NCBI GenBank assembly: GCA_003255025.1
Contig: QANY01012071.1
Location: forward strand, 434,001-498,000
DNA: 64,000 bases
Direction of reading: 5' to 3'
From: Datisca glomerata
Lineage: Eukaryota > Streptophyta > Magnoliopsida > Cucurbitales > Datiscaceae
The notes under the pieces are model-generated. The model had not been told where the DNA came from. It saw nothing but the letters and a program-made list of their open reading frames with translations, and did no database searches. The translations under genes and the position numbers were made by a program. The first letter of the stretch is position 1; each line of letters begins with the position of its first letter. Below, piece by piece: positions 38,317 through 49,500 of this stretch.

Positions 38317-38838
38317 CTCTATATTACACTAACAGCCTACCTAGTTTCATCGTAGTCAATGCATGAGTAAAACCCCATTCGCCCATTTCTTTCTAAAAGA
38401 AATTCATACTGATTGGTAATTATGATTGTTATATCCCCACTTTTATTTTCTTATAGCTTATGACTTGAGGATGTGTCTAAAACAAGTTTTGCTATTTTCT
38501 TTTTGGCTGAAATTGAAAATGGTTGGAGTTAGATCAAGAAATATTGAGATATCAATTGGAGGAAATTTTAGACTTTTCAGATTAAGTAACTAAGGGCGAG
38601 GGAATTGTCTATAATTAATGCAAACTGCAAAGGAGATTGGTATAATCTACTTCTTATTCATCGAAGGGGGTTGGCTACTTTATTTTTTTCAGTCTGACCC
38701 TTTGATACCCAAAACAATGCAGGAAAACAAATGAAAAAGAGGAGGCAAGTTCTGGGGCCAATAATCTGGAAATGGGGAAGGAAAAGCTTGATGTATCATT
38801 TCCTGAGTGGGCATCTTCGACTGAGGTCAAAGGGATGA
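28967..38838 (+). CDS. HDA15: Class II (RPD3/HDA1) histone deacetylase, HDA15 type
   Basis: Zn-dependent lysine deacetylase, nuclear/cytoplasmic. Its Arabidopsis relative represses light and chlorophyll genes with PIF3. Coding exons: 28967-29209, 29326-29505, 29641-29755, 30702-30778, 31667-31742, 31900-31964, 32393-32448, 33458-33581, 33705-33830, 33966-34016, 35212-35280, 36211-36319, 37264-37343, 37687-37769, 37861-37906, 38098-38269, 38723-38838. All introns are GT-AG and phases agree, giving 595 aa (Arabidopsis about 550). A RanBP2-type zinc finger has C126, C129, C140 and C143, after an acidic stretch ([12 protein letters not shown]). The deacetylase domain spans about 205-500. It has PGHHAG (H318/H319), zinc ligands D355 and H357 (DVHHGNGTQ) and D446 ([10 protein letters not shown]), and Tyr486 (EGGYNL). 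The C-terminus is basic (KKRRQVLGP, then [12 protein letters not shown]). The gene looks intact. Several introns carry transposon insertions. Confidence 0.95.
32395..32448 (+). other. Small HDA15 exon 7 preceding the LINE-bearing intron
   Basis: [18 protein letters not shown] ends in a split Ser codon (AG|T) completed by [14 protein letters not shown] across the 1,009-bp intron 32449-33457. The match to the HDAC family on both sides supports splicing across the LINE fragment and the gap. Confidence 0.85.
32561..32593. other. Poly-C tract with assembly gap (5 N)
   Basis: C-runs flank N at 32574-32578, inside an HDA15 intron. The true length is unknown. This is a sequencing or assembly weak point, not a feature of the gene product. 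Confidence 0.95.
32615..33155 (+). mobile_element. LINE 3' end (zf-RVT domain plus 3' UTR) in an HDA15 intron
   Basis: Plus-strand frame 32600-33054 encodes the C-terminal zinc-binding region of plant LINE RTs: [20 protein letters not shown] followed by FWHRLMLKM, with the spaced Cys/His pattern, then [12 protein letters not shown] and a stop at 33054. The following 3' UTR ends near TATAAAAAAACTATTAG (about 33155). It is 5'-truncated, as is normal for LINEs, and inserted in the transcription direction of HDA15. The upstream poly-C/N tract marks the left side. Confidence 0.8.
33882..33940 (+). repeat. (TC)n microsatellite in HDA15 intron
   Basis: About 29 CT units with one CTCG interruption near 33922. 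It lies in the 135-bp intron 33831-33965, close upstream of the acceptor at 33965, so it forms a very long polypyrimidine tract. Confidence 0.9.
34175..34465. mobile_element. CCGAAC-rich hAT-like fragment in HDA15 intron
   Basis: Repeated AACCGAACC/GGTTCGG blocks occur on both strands (CGAACCGAAGAACCGAACC, later TGGTTTGGTTCGGTTGGC and AACCGAACCGAACTG). The stretch ends near GAACACACCTAA. It resembles 3885-4075. No TIR or TSD could be set. Confidence 0.4.
34555..34745. repeat. Imperfect direct repeat (~140-bp spacing) in HDA15 intron
   Basis: CATTTCAGTTAGATTAAG followed by TTTTGATCT and AATGTA occurs at about 34560 and again at about 34698. It looks like an old local duplication. Confidence 0.55.
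35671..35759. repeat. 38-bp tandem repeat, ~2.3 copies, in HDA15 intron
   Basis: The motif TCTGAATTTATCTGACACCA plus TCAGACAATGTGTTAT starts at 35671, 35709 and (partial) 35747. Confidence 0.85.
37621..37642. repeat. Poly-C tract in HDA15 intron
   Basis: A C-run broken by one G, followed by CTCTCTC, lies about 45 bp upstream of the acceptor at 37686. It is likely length-variable. Confidence 0.85.
38276..38320 (+). repeat. (CT)n microsatellite just inside the last HDA15 intron
   Basis: It begins 6 nt after the donor (GTGAGG at 38270) and carries the same CTCGCTCTCT interruption as the tract at 33882-33940. If the intron is retained, the repeat encodes a poly-(Leu/Ser) run before a stop near 38355. 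Confidence 0.9.
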
Positions 38839-40975
38839 TCCTGACTGAGTTTGGATTCACCATTTTCATGGTGATCTATCTATCTGAATTCATCTTGTTA
38901 TATGCATGCTTTTGTTGTCACGTTAACTTGCAGCTAGGGGTATTGCAGCTTTTGATACCATTTTTCTCTGCTTTCCCCACCACTAACTTCTGTGTATCTA
39001 TTTTGTCTCCTTTTGTGTTATGTGCAATATAAGCAAACAGCTTTCACAAGTTTGAATTTTGATCCCTGACCTTTCCCTTTTATGTTCACTTTTGCGTTTG
39101 GTGTGTTTGGGATAAAGAGGAGCTTTCCTATTCTTCGAGAAAAGGAAAGCTGTGCACGACCGTATGAAGAAACTGTACTCTGTCTGTAGTGTCCTCTGTC
39201 CTGAAACATACATCGTGTTATTTACTCAATGTGAAACATGGGTTTTTCTGTCATGTCGTGGTTGGTGCATCAATTATTGTGTAGACACTATCGATGTGTG
39301 TCCGTGAATCATGTTTCTACCTTTTCTTGTAAAAAAGATTTACTGTTTTATAATACATTTGCGTGAACGTTGCAGTAACTGTAAAAAAAGTTTATATATT
39401 ATAAATAATACCCTTGTAGCTTTCCTGTTGCAAGTGAGACACATGTGCGTGGAACGTCAAATTTGGGTTATAAAAGTAACGGAAGGGTGTTATTTGCAAA
39501 ATCTCCGAGTACGAGGAGAAAAAGAAGTGTAGGGGTTTATTTTGTAAATAGTAAAAAACATAGGGGTATATTTATTATTTATAGTTTTGGAAGCCTATTT
39601 TATAAAAGTTCACTTTTTTCTTTAAAAACTTGTTTGGAACTAGTTGAAAAAACTAAAACATAAAACTGCACTTTTTTCCCCTCTTTTTTCTTGCATTTTT
39701 TTTTCTCAGGAACTGTACTAAAATTTTTTCCCCTAAAATTGTACCATTCAAGAAATACGGCTAAAAGATCATTTAAAAACTTGAAACTGTGATTTTTCTC
39801 AACATATTCACTTCTCTCACGTTGATGGTGGAGGGTGGGGAAAAATCAGGAAAAATGGCATCCAAAACTCATGTCAGTTAATTTTGAAAAAATTAGGGAG
39901 GCGTTGTCACCGAACGGAATTTGTCCATACCTAGAGTTCGATTACACGACGAACCGAGGAGCTCGAGGATATGCTGCAGATGGTGACTTCCATGGTCTGC
40001 AGAACTACTTAAATGACTAGTGAAGGATTTCTTCACTGATGGAGGAGCTCTTCACAGGGATGGGTTAAAATCTTACCTGAATGAGGTGAGAGATGAAAAA
40101 AAATGGAAAATGGAAGATAAAGAGGGAGGGGAGGCGTTGTCGCGTTGACGGGTGTTGAAGGGGAGAGAGTGGTGTAAATTAAAACTTGGCAAATTCTGTC
40201 AGTTTTTAATTAAAATTAAAACTTAGCAAATTGGCTTATGTGATGTGTTAATTAAAATTAGGTGAATTTTGGTATGTTTTTTGTTATATGTAAATTATAA
40301 TTGAGTGAATTGGAATAGTTTGTTGTGGAAGGGTTATTTGTAAATAGGTATTCTTTTCATTTTGGTTAAGAATAGTTATACCCATTTATCAAAATCTAGA
40401 ATTTTACACTCCTGGCCCATCACAATCAACATAAAAAAATTCAACTCTCTTTTTCATCATCATTTCTTTTCTTTTTCTCCATGTAAAGATCAAATCAATA
40501 TTCACTCCCTCACTCTTCTTCTTTCCCTCATTGTTTCCTCCATGATTTCTAATTCGTTTCCTTCGTATTTTCCTATTCAGCGAAGCAACGGAGGTTTGTT
40601 TCCTCCATGCTTTCCTGTTCTGCGAAGTTCTTCCTCTCAATCGCACTGTTTTGACTATGACATAGTCGTTTAAGCTTCAATGGTGGTAATGGTCGAATGG
40701 GTACTTAACCAACTCAGATTTATTGGATCCGATCAAAATGACAAAATTGATACTTGATGGCACAAAGTGTCAGTGGCTGAGAAAACTTAAGGCTTGAGAA
40801 ACTTTTTTTTCATTTGGATTTTGTGAATTCTTTTACACTTCTTCGGATTATAAGTTTGTTGATTATATATGTTTGTTGATTGAAATTTAAATAATTATAA
40901 ACCAATAAGGGGTTCAAGATTGATTACTGTGTGGATGGTATCAATTTCTGTATCTAGATTGTTATCTAACATGAG
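38839..40975. other. HDA15 3' UTR and AT-rich intergenic region
   Basis: The 3' UTR probably extends a few hundred bases past the TGA at 38836-38838. No canonical AATAAA was found close by. From 39300 onward the DNA is AT-rich. The only open frames (39311-39663, 39835-40020, 40362-40673) lack family resemblance, so I do not call a gene. Confidence 0.5.
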
Positions 40976-40984
40976 TTAAAAATG

Positions 40985-43318
40985 ATTACTTGAAAGATTC
41001 AAGTAGTGTTTTTGGCTACTTGAAAGGTTCAAGTAGTATTTTTTGCTACTTGAACCTTCAAGTAGTCACATGCTCTCTGTATAAATTATTGCATGAAACA
41101 AAATGACTACTTGAAATGTTCAAGTAATATTTTTTTTACTACTTAAACCCTTCAAATAGTCACATATTCTCCGTACAAATCATTGCATAAAATAAAATGA
41201 CTACTAAAAAGGTTCAATTAGTCATAAAACACTATTTGAACCCTTCAAGTAGTTAAATGCCTATATATAAAATCGATGACAACATATAATTTGACTACTT
41301 GAAGGGTTCAAGTAGTGTTTTTTGACTACTTGAACTATTCAAGTAGTCACACGCGAAAAGCGGAAAAACCATCAAAAAACGACGATTGTTCGTGAAGGTT
41401 TCCACAGAAAGACCCCTTAGTTCTGGCAAACGGATCACAATTACAGGTACCTGGGAGCATACCGATGGAATGAATAGAAAAGGTGGGCTTGGGCACAAGC
41501 TAAACTTCTTCGATTAGGCTACCACCTGGTTTAGCTGAGGATGGGATTTGCTACCTAATTAGGCACCTTTGGTCTAGGCTTTGACCCCAAAGTTGACTTT
41601 GGATTCATAGACTGAACTTGACAGGTTCCACTGCGGAAAACCCCTCGCTACACAAGTCGCCTCACCGCATTTGTTCAGTCGGGTCGCCAAAGCAGCGGTG
41701 ATGAAGGCTGACAAGCACGATTGACCGGAACTGGAGTCTCACGAGGGATTTAGCAGTTCCATGGCGTAGTTGGAAGTAACCAATTAGGTTTACGACGAAA
41801 CCTAGAAATCGATCACTGATCCCATTTGAGTACCTCTACAGGTAGAACGTTGATCAATATTCAGGAAGAGATCGAGGATCACAGCAGGATCCTGATCTTT
41901 GTCAACACAAGACTCGGAGCCCCCTGCTCAAACAAAAAATCCTTCGGAATTATAAATTCCTTTCGGATTTCTTATAGTGGAGGGGAGAAGACTCATTTTT
42001 AATTCTATATGGGGGGAGCTATTGTGAAGCCTAGAGAGGTGGAAGCGGCAAATCGCTTCTACCGAGTTCCCCAACAGCAGCTTAGCTTAGTACCTTAACT
42101 TTTTCTACTGGCGTGACGCTGCTGCTCTGTATAAATCACTACATGAAACAAAATGACTACTTGAAGGGTTCAAGTAATCTTTTTTTACTACTTGTACCCT
42201 TCAAGTAGTCATTTTTTGTCTCCTGTAGTGATTTATCCAGAGAGGATGTGGCTGCTTGAAGTGTTCAAGTAGTAAAAAAATCGCTACTTGAAGGGTTCAA
42301 GTAGTTGTATCTGACTACTTGAACCCTTCAAGTAGTGATTTTGATTCTACAAGTCAAACAAAATTGCTTGAAGGGTTCAAATAGTTGTACCTGACTACTT
42401 GAACCCTTCAAGTAGTGATTTTGATTCTACAAGTCAAACAAAATTACTTGAAGGGTTCAAGTAGTTGTACTTGACTACTTGAACCCTTCAAGTAGTGATT
42501 TTGATTCTGAAAGTAAAAAAAATATTACTTCAAGGGTTCAAGTAGTTGTATCTGACTACTTGAATCCTTCAAGTAATGGTTTTGATTCTGGAAGTTAAAA
42601 AAATATTACCTGAAGGGTTCAAGTAGTTGTATCTGACTATTTAAGCCTTCAAATAATAATTTTGATTCTGAAAGTAAAAAAGATAATTAATTGAAAGGTT
42701 CAAGTAGTTGTATTTTACTACTTAAAACCTTCAAGTAGTGATTTTGATTCTGAAAGTAAAAAAAATATTACTTAAAGGGTTTAAATGGTTGTATCTGGCT
42801 ACTTGGACCCCTCAAGTAGTGATTTTGATTCTGAAAGTAAAAATAAGATATTACTTGAAGGGTTCAAGTAGTTGTATGTGACTACTTGAACCCTTCCAGT
42901 AGTGTTTTTTTATTCTGAAAGTAAAAATAACATTACTTAAAAGGTTCAAATAGTTGTATCTGATTACTTGAACCCTTCAAATAGTCAGAGATGCAATCAC
43001 TTGAACCCTTCAAATAGTTAGATTCAACCACTTGAACCCTTCAAATAGTCATGTGCAACCACTTAACCCTTCAAGTAATAATTTTTTTTAACTTCTAGAA
43101 TCAAAATTACTTCTTGAAGGGTTCAAGTAGTCAGATACAACTACTTAAACCCTTTAAATAATATTTTTTTACTTTCATAATCAAAATCACTTCTTAAAGG
43201 GTTCAAGTAGTCAGATGCAACTACTTGAGCCCTTCAAGTAATATTTTTTTCTACTTCCAGAATTAAAACCAGTACTTGAAGGGTTCAAGTAGTCATAAGA
43301 GGTTACTTAAACGCTTCA
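40985..43318. repeat. Tandem palindromic repeat array (ACTACTTGAA / TTCAAGTAGT)
   Basis: The core is two 10-base arms, ACTACTTGAA and TTCAAGTAGT, that are exact reverse complements and flank a 3-base centre, CCC or GGG. Cores occur singly at 40985-41350. From 42125 they occur in pairs (one GGG, one CCC, about 8 bases apart, such as TTGTATCTG). Paired cores are also reverse complements of each other, so each pair can form one ~20-bp stem. Between 42337 and 42903 the spacer GATTTTGATTCTGAAAGTAA recurs every 80-82 bp (eight times). A 780-bp organelle-like insert (41352-42124) splits the array. Copies have drifted at a few sites each. The right end meets the LTR-like element at 43319. Confidence 0.92.
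41352..42124 (-). pseudogene. mttB: Mitochondrial DNA insertion (NUMT) containing an mttB (tatC) fragment
   Basis: GC content rises sharply relative to flanking repeats. On the minus strand, 41470-41352 encodes a stretch closely resembling plant mitochondrial mttB (membrane-targeting TatC-like protein): SQVPVIVI, RGLSVETF and NRRFLMVFPLFA are recognisable. At 41351 the frame passes straight into the palindromic repeat (TGTGACTACTTG), which marks the junction. On the right, CTCTGTATAAATCACTAC (42125) resumes the repeat exactly as in the neighbouring copy at 41070. The remaining ~650 bp has similar composition, but I cannot assign it to a named mitochondrial gene. Only ~40 of the roughly 260 codons of mttB are present, so it is non-functional. 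Confidence 0.75.
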
Positions 43319-44346
43319 TGTAACGCCTCGATTTTCGAGAGTTGAACATGTTTGTAATTTAACAATTAAAAAATTCACAATTCAAGAAAATCCCCAAATT
43401 GAAAACCTTAATTTTACTCTAATTTTAACTTTAAATAGCGGAAGCATAAAATTATTTTAAGAGAATATTAATTCATAAATTTGAATTAAATGATTCATTA
43501 AGCTGTAATAATGTCGGACACAAAAATCCATAAAACATGAAAATTCATAAAATTCCTGAATTAAACTGAAAAACTGTTTCTAACATCATATAATCATAAA
43601 TTGTGAAAAATCTCATATTTTCGCTATCTATGGTAGTCCCCCACTCTTGCTGCTCGTCATCACCTGTATGAGGGGTGAGTATTAAAAATACTTAGTAAGT
43701 AAACTTACATACTAATAAATTTCACATGGCATAAATGTAAATATATAACTCATGCAAATTTAATTTAACACATTCACTTGATTATTAAATAACATAAAGT
43801 ACTTGTAATTAATCAACATAATTGATTAGTGGTTAACATATAACTAGAACTTGTACTTATTCTTGCTAATACTTGTACTTGATTGATCATAATTCAACTA
43901 GGCATATCCCTCTTTTCACACTTGAACGTGAACTTGTAACGTGGACGTGAACATGACGGATTGGGTGTCCTGAAACTTGATGACACTTTTGGTATGTGGT
44001 GATATGAGGCAATATGCCTGGAAAATGAGGGCAAGTATGAGATTGCTTTGTTTGGTTCAAAATTTTTGGGTGCTTCATTATCCTAGAATGTAAAGATACC
44101 CTCCCTCATTCCAGCTACTCACTCGCTTGCCATTTTCTACAAATTCCCCAATCTACTCCCTCACTCACATACGAATCGAACTTCACTCCTCTCCTTCAGA
44201 CCCATTAAAATGGTAAACTCTTCCTCTGATCTCTCTTTTTGTCTCTCTTTCTCTCAACCACACAAAATGGAGCCCTATGTAGTGTTAGAACCCAAAATAT
44301 TTTGTTTCTGAATTGTGTGGCTTCGATTGTGCGTCTCTCTCTATCA

Positions 44347-44930
44347 GCTTATTTGTTGCATAAATCCACCCGTAATCAAATCACGACGCGAACTAAAGAC
44401 CAAGAACTGTAGCAATTGAATACCTAGAATTAAATGACGGCGATCATCGATGACCAGCGAACTAGCTAATGAAGAGTTCGTACCACGACGATGAACTACT
44501 GAACTAGCGAACCCCGACGAATGAACCATGAGCCACGGCGCGGCCAACGAACGAACTAGTGAGTGGCGAAGAGTTTGAGAAGTCGAGGCTGTGATCCAAG
44601 TTCTCTGAAAGTTACGAAGAAACATTGCTCCTTTTCTTATTTGTTGCATAAATCCACCCATAATCTAACCACGACGCGAACTAAAGACCAAGAACTGTAG
44701 CAATTGAAAACCTAGAATTAAATGACGGCGATCATCGATGACCAGCGAACCAGCTAATGAAGAGTTCGTACCATGACGATGAACTATTGAACTAGCGAAC
44801 CCCGACGAAAGAACCATGAGCCACGGCACGGCCAGCGAGCGAACTAGTGAGTGGCGAAGAGTTTGAGAAGTCGAGGTTGTGCATCCAAGTTCTCTGAAAG
44901 TTACGAAGAAACATTGCTCCTTTTCCTTTG
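44347..44930. repeat. ~290-bp tandem duplication within the LTR-like element
   Basis: CTTATTTGTTGCATAAATCC at 44347 recurs at about 44636. The two copies are nearly identical through GAAGAAACATTGCTCCTTTT (ending at about 44640 and 44930), with only a few substitutions and small indels. The minus-strand 105-codon frame here is a by-product of the duplication. Confidence 0.9.
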
Positions 44931-45601
44931 GTGGGTCTCATTGGCAGTGGTAGGGTTTGAGGAGATGAGGAATGAGGAAATCATGGGTTTGCTGCGTGTG
45001 GATTGAATGATTGAAGGGATTTGAGGTAATGGGTTTTGATTTGTTTCTAAAATCGATTGGATGAATTGCTTTTGGGTCTTCTCAATTTGATTTGTTCTTC
45101 CATTCCTGAAGTTTCTGTATTAACAGACATGCATTTTAAATAAGAAAATAATGCAGAAAGTATTTAAGTTAGTGGTGGGGGAGAAAAGAAAAGATTTATA
45201 GTTTAGTTTATGTGTTAAACTTTAAAGATTAGAATGAAGGAGAAAAGGAGCGTGATTATGGATGGAAAGACTAAAAGGGTTGGTATTTTGTTCTTGTGGG
45301 CTTGTAAGGTGGGGGGATCTTCTTTGTCCTCTTGTTGGGATTGTGGGTCACAGAGCTAGAAAGTCTTACACTCTCTAGAATCTAACTTTATTTGATTTTT
45401 CATCTTTTCTTTTTAAGCTAAACTGATACCTACACGACGTATCATAATATAATGGTTTGATTGAAAAATTATTAAGTATATATGAAAAAAATTTGTTTAA
45501 CCCTAAAAAAATAATCTTAACTTTACAGTCATATACATTCTCACAATCATATTCTAGCAATCTTATTCCGGAAATATTTACTCACAATCTTATACCACGA
45601 T

Positions 45602-46508
45602 GAAGGAAAAAAGAGATTGCAAGTGGTGATGTGAAGTTGATGGAATAGGTGTATAAAATTTTTTATTTTAAAAAAACGGTGTCAAAATCGTTAAGTAAAA
45701 TGAAAAAAATATATTTATTGAAGAAACTCTATAGTAATTTGTAAACAAAAAGGGATAAGATTTGGTGTTAGCATCACCAACCGAGTTCGAGAAAGTTGAA
45801 ATTAGATGTGTATTTGTTTAGATTAAATGATTGATTTGTTTTGGTAAAGTGAATGTGATAAAAAATTTAAAGTCATATTTTGAAGTTAAAATTAAACTTA
45901 TTGATGTGACATCTAAAATAATTATTTTATTTTAAATATCACAAAACAAATTTTTTTAATAATTATTTAAATAAATTTTCTTCAACACGTCTTTTGATAA
46001 AAAAATTTAAAAATTATTTGTAAAAAATTATTTTATAAAAGGACTCGATACAAACATTTTTATTATTATTTTATTCTTAGTTCACTTAATTTAAACTATT
46101 TAATTCTAATCGGATGGTATAGATGACGAGAATCCAAATCCCTGAGCAGATGGTATGTGACTATGTTATCACCCTCTGCAAAGTTAGAAAACCAACTCAC
46201 TAATTTCATTGTGACTCCAGAAAAGTTATGTAACAAAGTTTTAGGGTGTATATATTACTGGATTAGACGTGAGTATTCAAGTCTTGTGTAGATGATGTTC
46301 ATTTAATATGTATACTTTTATTTGAGAAATTTCTTAGATCATTTTTGTCTGATAAAAGGAGCTCTTCAAAATTGGGCCACTTTTCAATGTAGGAGCAATT
46401 TTTGCAACATGATGCCGAGATTTTTGTTGAATCACTTCAATATATTTGTTTAACCCTAAAAAAATTATGTAACTCATAACACATTAGTTTAACCTCTGAA
46501 CACATTTA
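45602..46508. repeat. Left copy of a ~900-bp dispersed duplication
   Basis: ATGAAGG-AAAAAGAGATTGCAAG through CCTCTGAACACATTTA matches 50035-50908 almost throughout, with small indels. Shared blocks include TAGATTAAATGATTGATTTG, GTATGTGACTATGTTATCACC and GGGTGTATATATTACTG. The first ~110 bp also match part of each 615-bp satellite unit. It forms the distal part of the LTR-like element. Confidence 0.85.
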
Positions 46509-46551
46509 TTGACAAATTTACCCCTTATAATCTTTGGGGTATTACACTTCA

Positions 46552-49500
46552 AGTACTTAACGTTCATTTTTTCTTATTATTTTTTACATAGGAAAAAGGT
46601 TAAGTAGTCATAAAAAGCTACTTGAAAGTTTTAAGTATGAATAAAAAACTAATTGACACCTTCAAATAGTACTAATATTTGGGTTGTTAAATGATCAAAC
46701 AAAAAATAACTATTTAAAGGGTTCAAGTAATTATAAACAACTACTTGAACCCTTCAAGTGGTCATCTGGTGTATGGGTAATTGATTGAAAAAAATAACTA
46801 TTTGAAGGATTCAAGTAGTCATAAGCAACTACTTAAACCCTACAAGTAGTTACCTAGTGTATAAATGTTGATTGACAAAAAAAATATTACTTGAAGAGTT
46901 CGAGTAATCATAAAAAATTATTTGAACCCTTCAAGTAGAAGAAAAAAATTCGTTGAAAAATAAAAAATAATAAGAAGAAAAATATATTCTTAAATTGATT
47001 TGACATGTGCATGTGCATTGAGAAATAAAAAGAAATGATGAGGGAAGAAAGAGATTGCAAGTGGTGATATGAAGTTGTTGTAATAGGGGTATAAAATTTC
47101 TTATTTTGAAAGGTATAAGAATCCTTAAGTAAAATGAAAAAAATATACTTCAAGTACTTAACGTTCATTTTTTCTTATTATTTTTTACGTAAAAAAGGTT
47201 CAAGTAATCATAAAAAGCTACATGAAAGGTTTAAGTAGTCATAAAAATTAATTGACACTTTCAAATAGTCACCAGTGTTTGGGTTGTTACCCGATCAAAC
47301 AAAAAATAACTACTTAAAGGGTTCAAGTAGTCATAAACAACTACTTGAACCCTTCAAGTGGTCACCTGTTGTATGAGTAATTGATTGAAAAAAATAATTA
47401 TTTGAAGGGTTCAAGTAGTCATAAATAACTATTTGAAGGGTTCAAGTAGTCACCTGATTATAAATGTTGATTGACAAAAAAAATTATTTGAAGAGTTCAA
47501 GTAGTCATAAAAAACTATTTGAACCCTTCCACTAGAAGAAAAAACTTCGTTGAAAAATAAAGAATAATAATAAGAAGAAAAATATATTATTAAATTGATC
47601 TGACATTTGCAATTGTGCATTGAGAAAAAAAAGAAATGATGAAGGAAAAAAAGATTTTAAGTGATGATGTGAAGTTGGTAGAATAGGGATATCAAATTTA
47701 TTATTTTGAAAAAATGGTATAAAAATCCTTAAGTAAAATGAAAAAAAATATACTTCAATTACACTTCAAGTACTTAACGTTCATTTTTTCGTATTTTTTT
47801 TTACGTAGAAAAAGGTTTAAGTAGTCATAAAAAGTTACTTGAAAAGTTTAAATAGTCATAAAAAATTAATTGACACCTTCAAATAGTCACTAGTGTTTGA
47901 GTTGTTGACTGATCAAAACAAAACTAACTAGTTAAATGGTTCAAGTAGTCATAAACAACTACTTGAACCCTTCAAGTGGTCACCTAGTGTGTGGGTAATT
48001 GAATGAAAAAAATAACTATTTGAAATGTTCAAGTAGTCATAACAACTACTTCAACCCTTCAAGTAGTCACATGGTTATAAATGTTGATTAACAAAAAAAT
48101 TACTTGAATAGCTCAAGTAGTAATAAAAAACTATTTGAACCATTCGAGTTACGAAAAAACTTCGTTGAAAAATAAATAATATTAAGAAGAAGAAAAATAT
48201 ATTATTAAATTGATTTGACATGTGTAATTGTGCATTGAGAAAAAAAAAGAAATGATGAAGAAAAAATAGATTGTAAGTGATGATATGAAGTTGGTGGAAT
48301 AGGGATATAAAATTTATTATTTTTAAAAAATGGTATAAAAATCCTTAAGTAAAATGAAAAAAATATACTTCAATTACACTTCAAGTACTTAACGTTCTAT
48401 TTTTCTTATTATTTTTTACGTAGAAGAATGTTTAAGTAAACATAAAAAGCTGCTTGAATAGTTTAAATAGTCATAAAAAACTAATTGACACCTTCAAAAA
48501 GTCCTAATATTTGAGTGTTGACTGATCAAACAAAAAGCAACTACTTAAAGGGTGCAAGTAGTCATAAATAATTACTTGAACCCTTTAAGTGGTCACTTGA
48601 TGTATGAGTAATTGACTGAAAAAATAACTATTTGAAGGGTTCAAGTAGTCATAAACTACTTGAACCCTTTAAGTAGTCGTAAACAATTACTTGAACCTTT
48701 CAAGTAATCACCTAGTTATAAATGTTGATTGACAAAAAAAATTACTTGAAGAGTTCAAGTAGTCATAAAAAACTATTTGAACCCTTCAATTAGAAGAAAA
48801 AACTTCGTTGAAAAATAAAGAATAATAATAAGAGAAAAATATATTATTAAATTAATTTGACATGTGCAATTGTGCATTGAGAAAGAAAAAGAAATGATGA
48901 TGGGAAAAAAAGATTGTAAGTGATGATGTGAAATTGGTGGAATAGAGATATAAAATTTATTATTTTTAAAAAAGGTATAAAAATCCTTAAGTAAAAGGAA
49001 AAAAATATATTTCAAGTACTTAACGTTCATTTTTTCTTATTATTTTTTACGTAGAAAAAGATTTAAATAGTCATAAAAAGTTACTTGAAAAGTTTATATA
49101 GTCATAAAAAATTTGTTGACACCTTCAAATAGTCACTAATGTTTGAGTTGTTGTCAGATCAAATAAAAAACAACTACGTAAAGGGTTCAAGTAGTCATAA
49201 ACAACTACTTGAACCCTTCAAGTTGTCACCTGGTGTATGGTAATTGACTGAAAGAAATAAATATTTGAAGGGTTCAAGTAGTCATAAACAACTACTTGAA
49301 CCCTTCAAGTAGTCACCTGGTTATAAATGTTGATTGGCAAAAAAAAATTACTTGAAGAGTTCAAGTAGTGATAAAAAACTATTTGAACCCTTCAAGTAGA
49401 AGAAAAAACTTCGTTGAAAAATAAATAATAATAATAATAAGAAAAATATATTATTAATTTGATTTGACATGTGTAATCGTGCATTGAGGAATAAAAGGAA

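Larger units (their letters stand above)
43319..46546. mobile_element. 3.2-kb LTR-like element (probable solo LTR) with TSD CTTCA
   Basis: It begins TGTAACGCCTCGATTTTCGA and ends GGGGTATTACA, giving inverted termini TGTAA/TTACA typical of long gypsy LTRs. The 5 bp on each side are CTTCA (43314-43318 and 46547-46551), a target-site duplication in the palindromic repeat. A GTGAGTATTAAAAATACTTA block near 43675 resembles the same class. No gag-pol was found inside. It contains a ~290-bp tandem duplication (44347-44930). CTTCA is common in the surrounding repeat, so the TSD alone is weak; the ends together are better evidence. Confidence 0.7.

Noticed and set aside
39835..40020. 61-codon frame MGKNQEKWHPK...
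   Set aside because: It looks more protein-like than its neighbours, but there is no recognisable domain, promoter or splice context. It is too short to support.
44344..44661. 105-codon minus-strand ORF
   Set aside because: It begins and ends in the 290-bp tandem duplication of the LTR-like element (MGGFMQQI repeated at both ends). It is not a gene.
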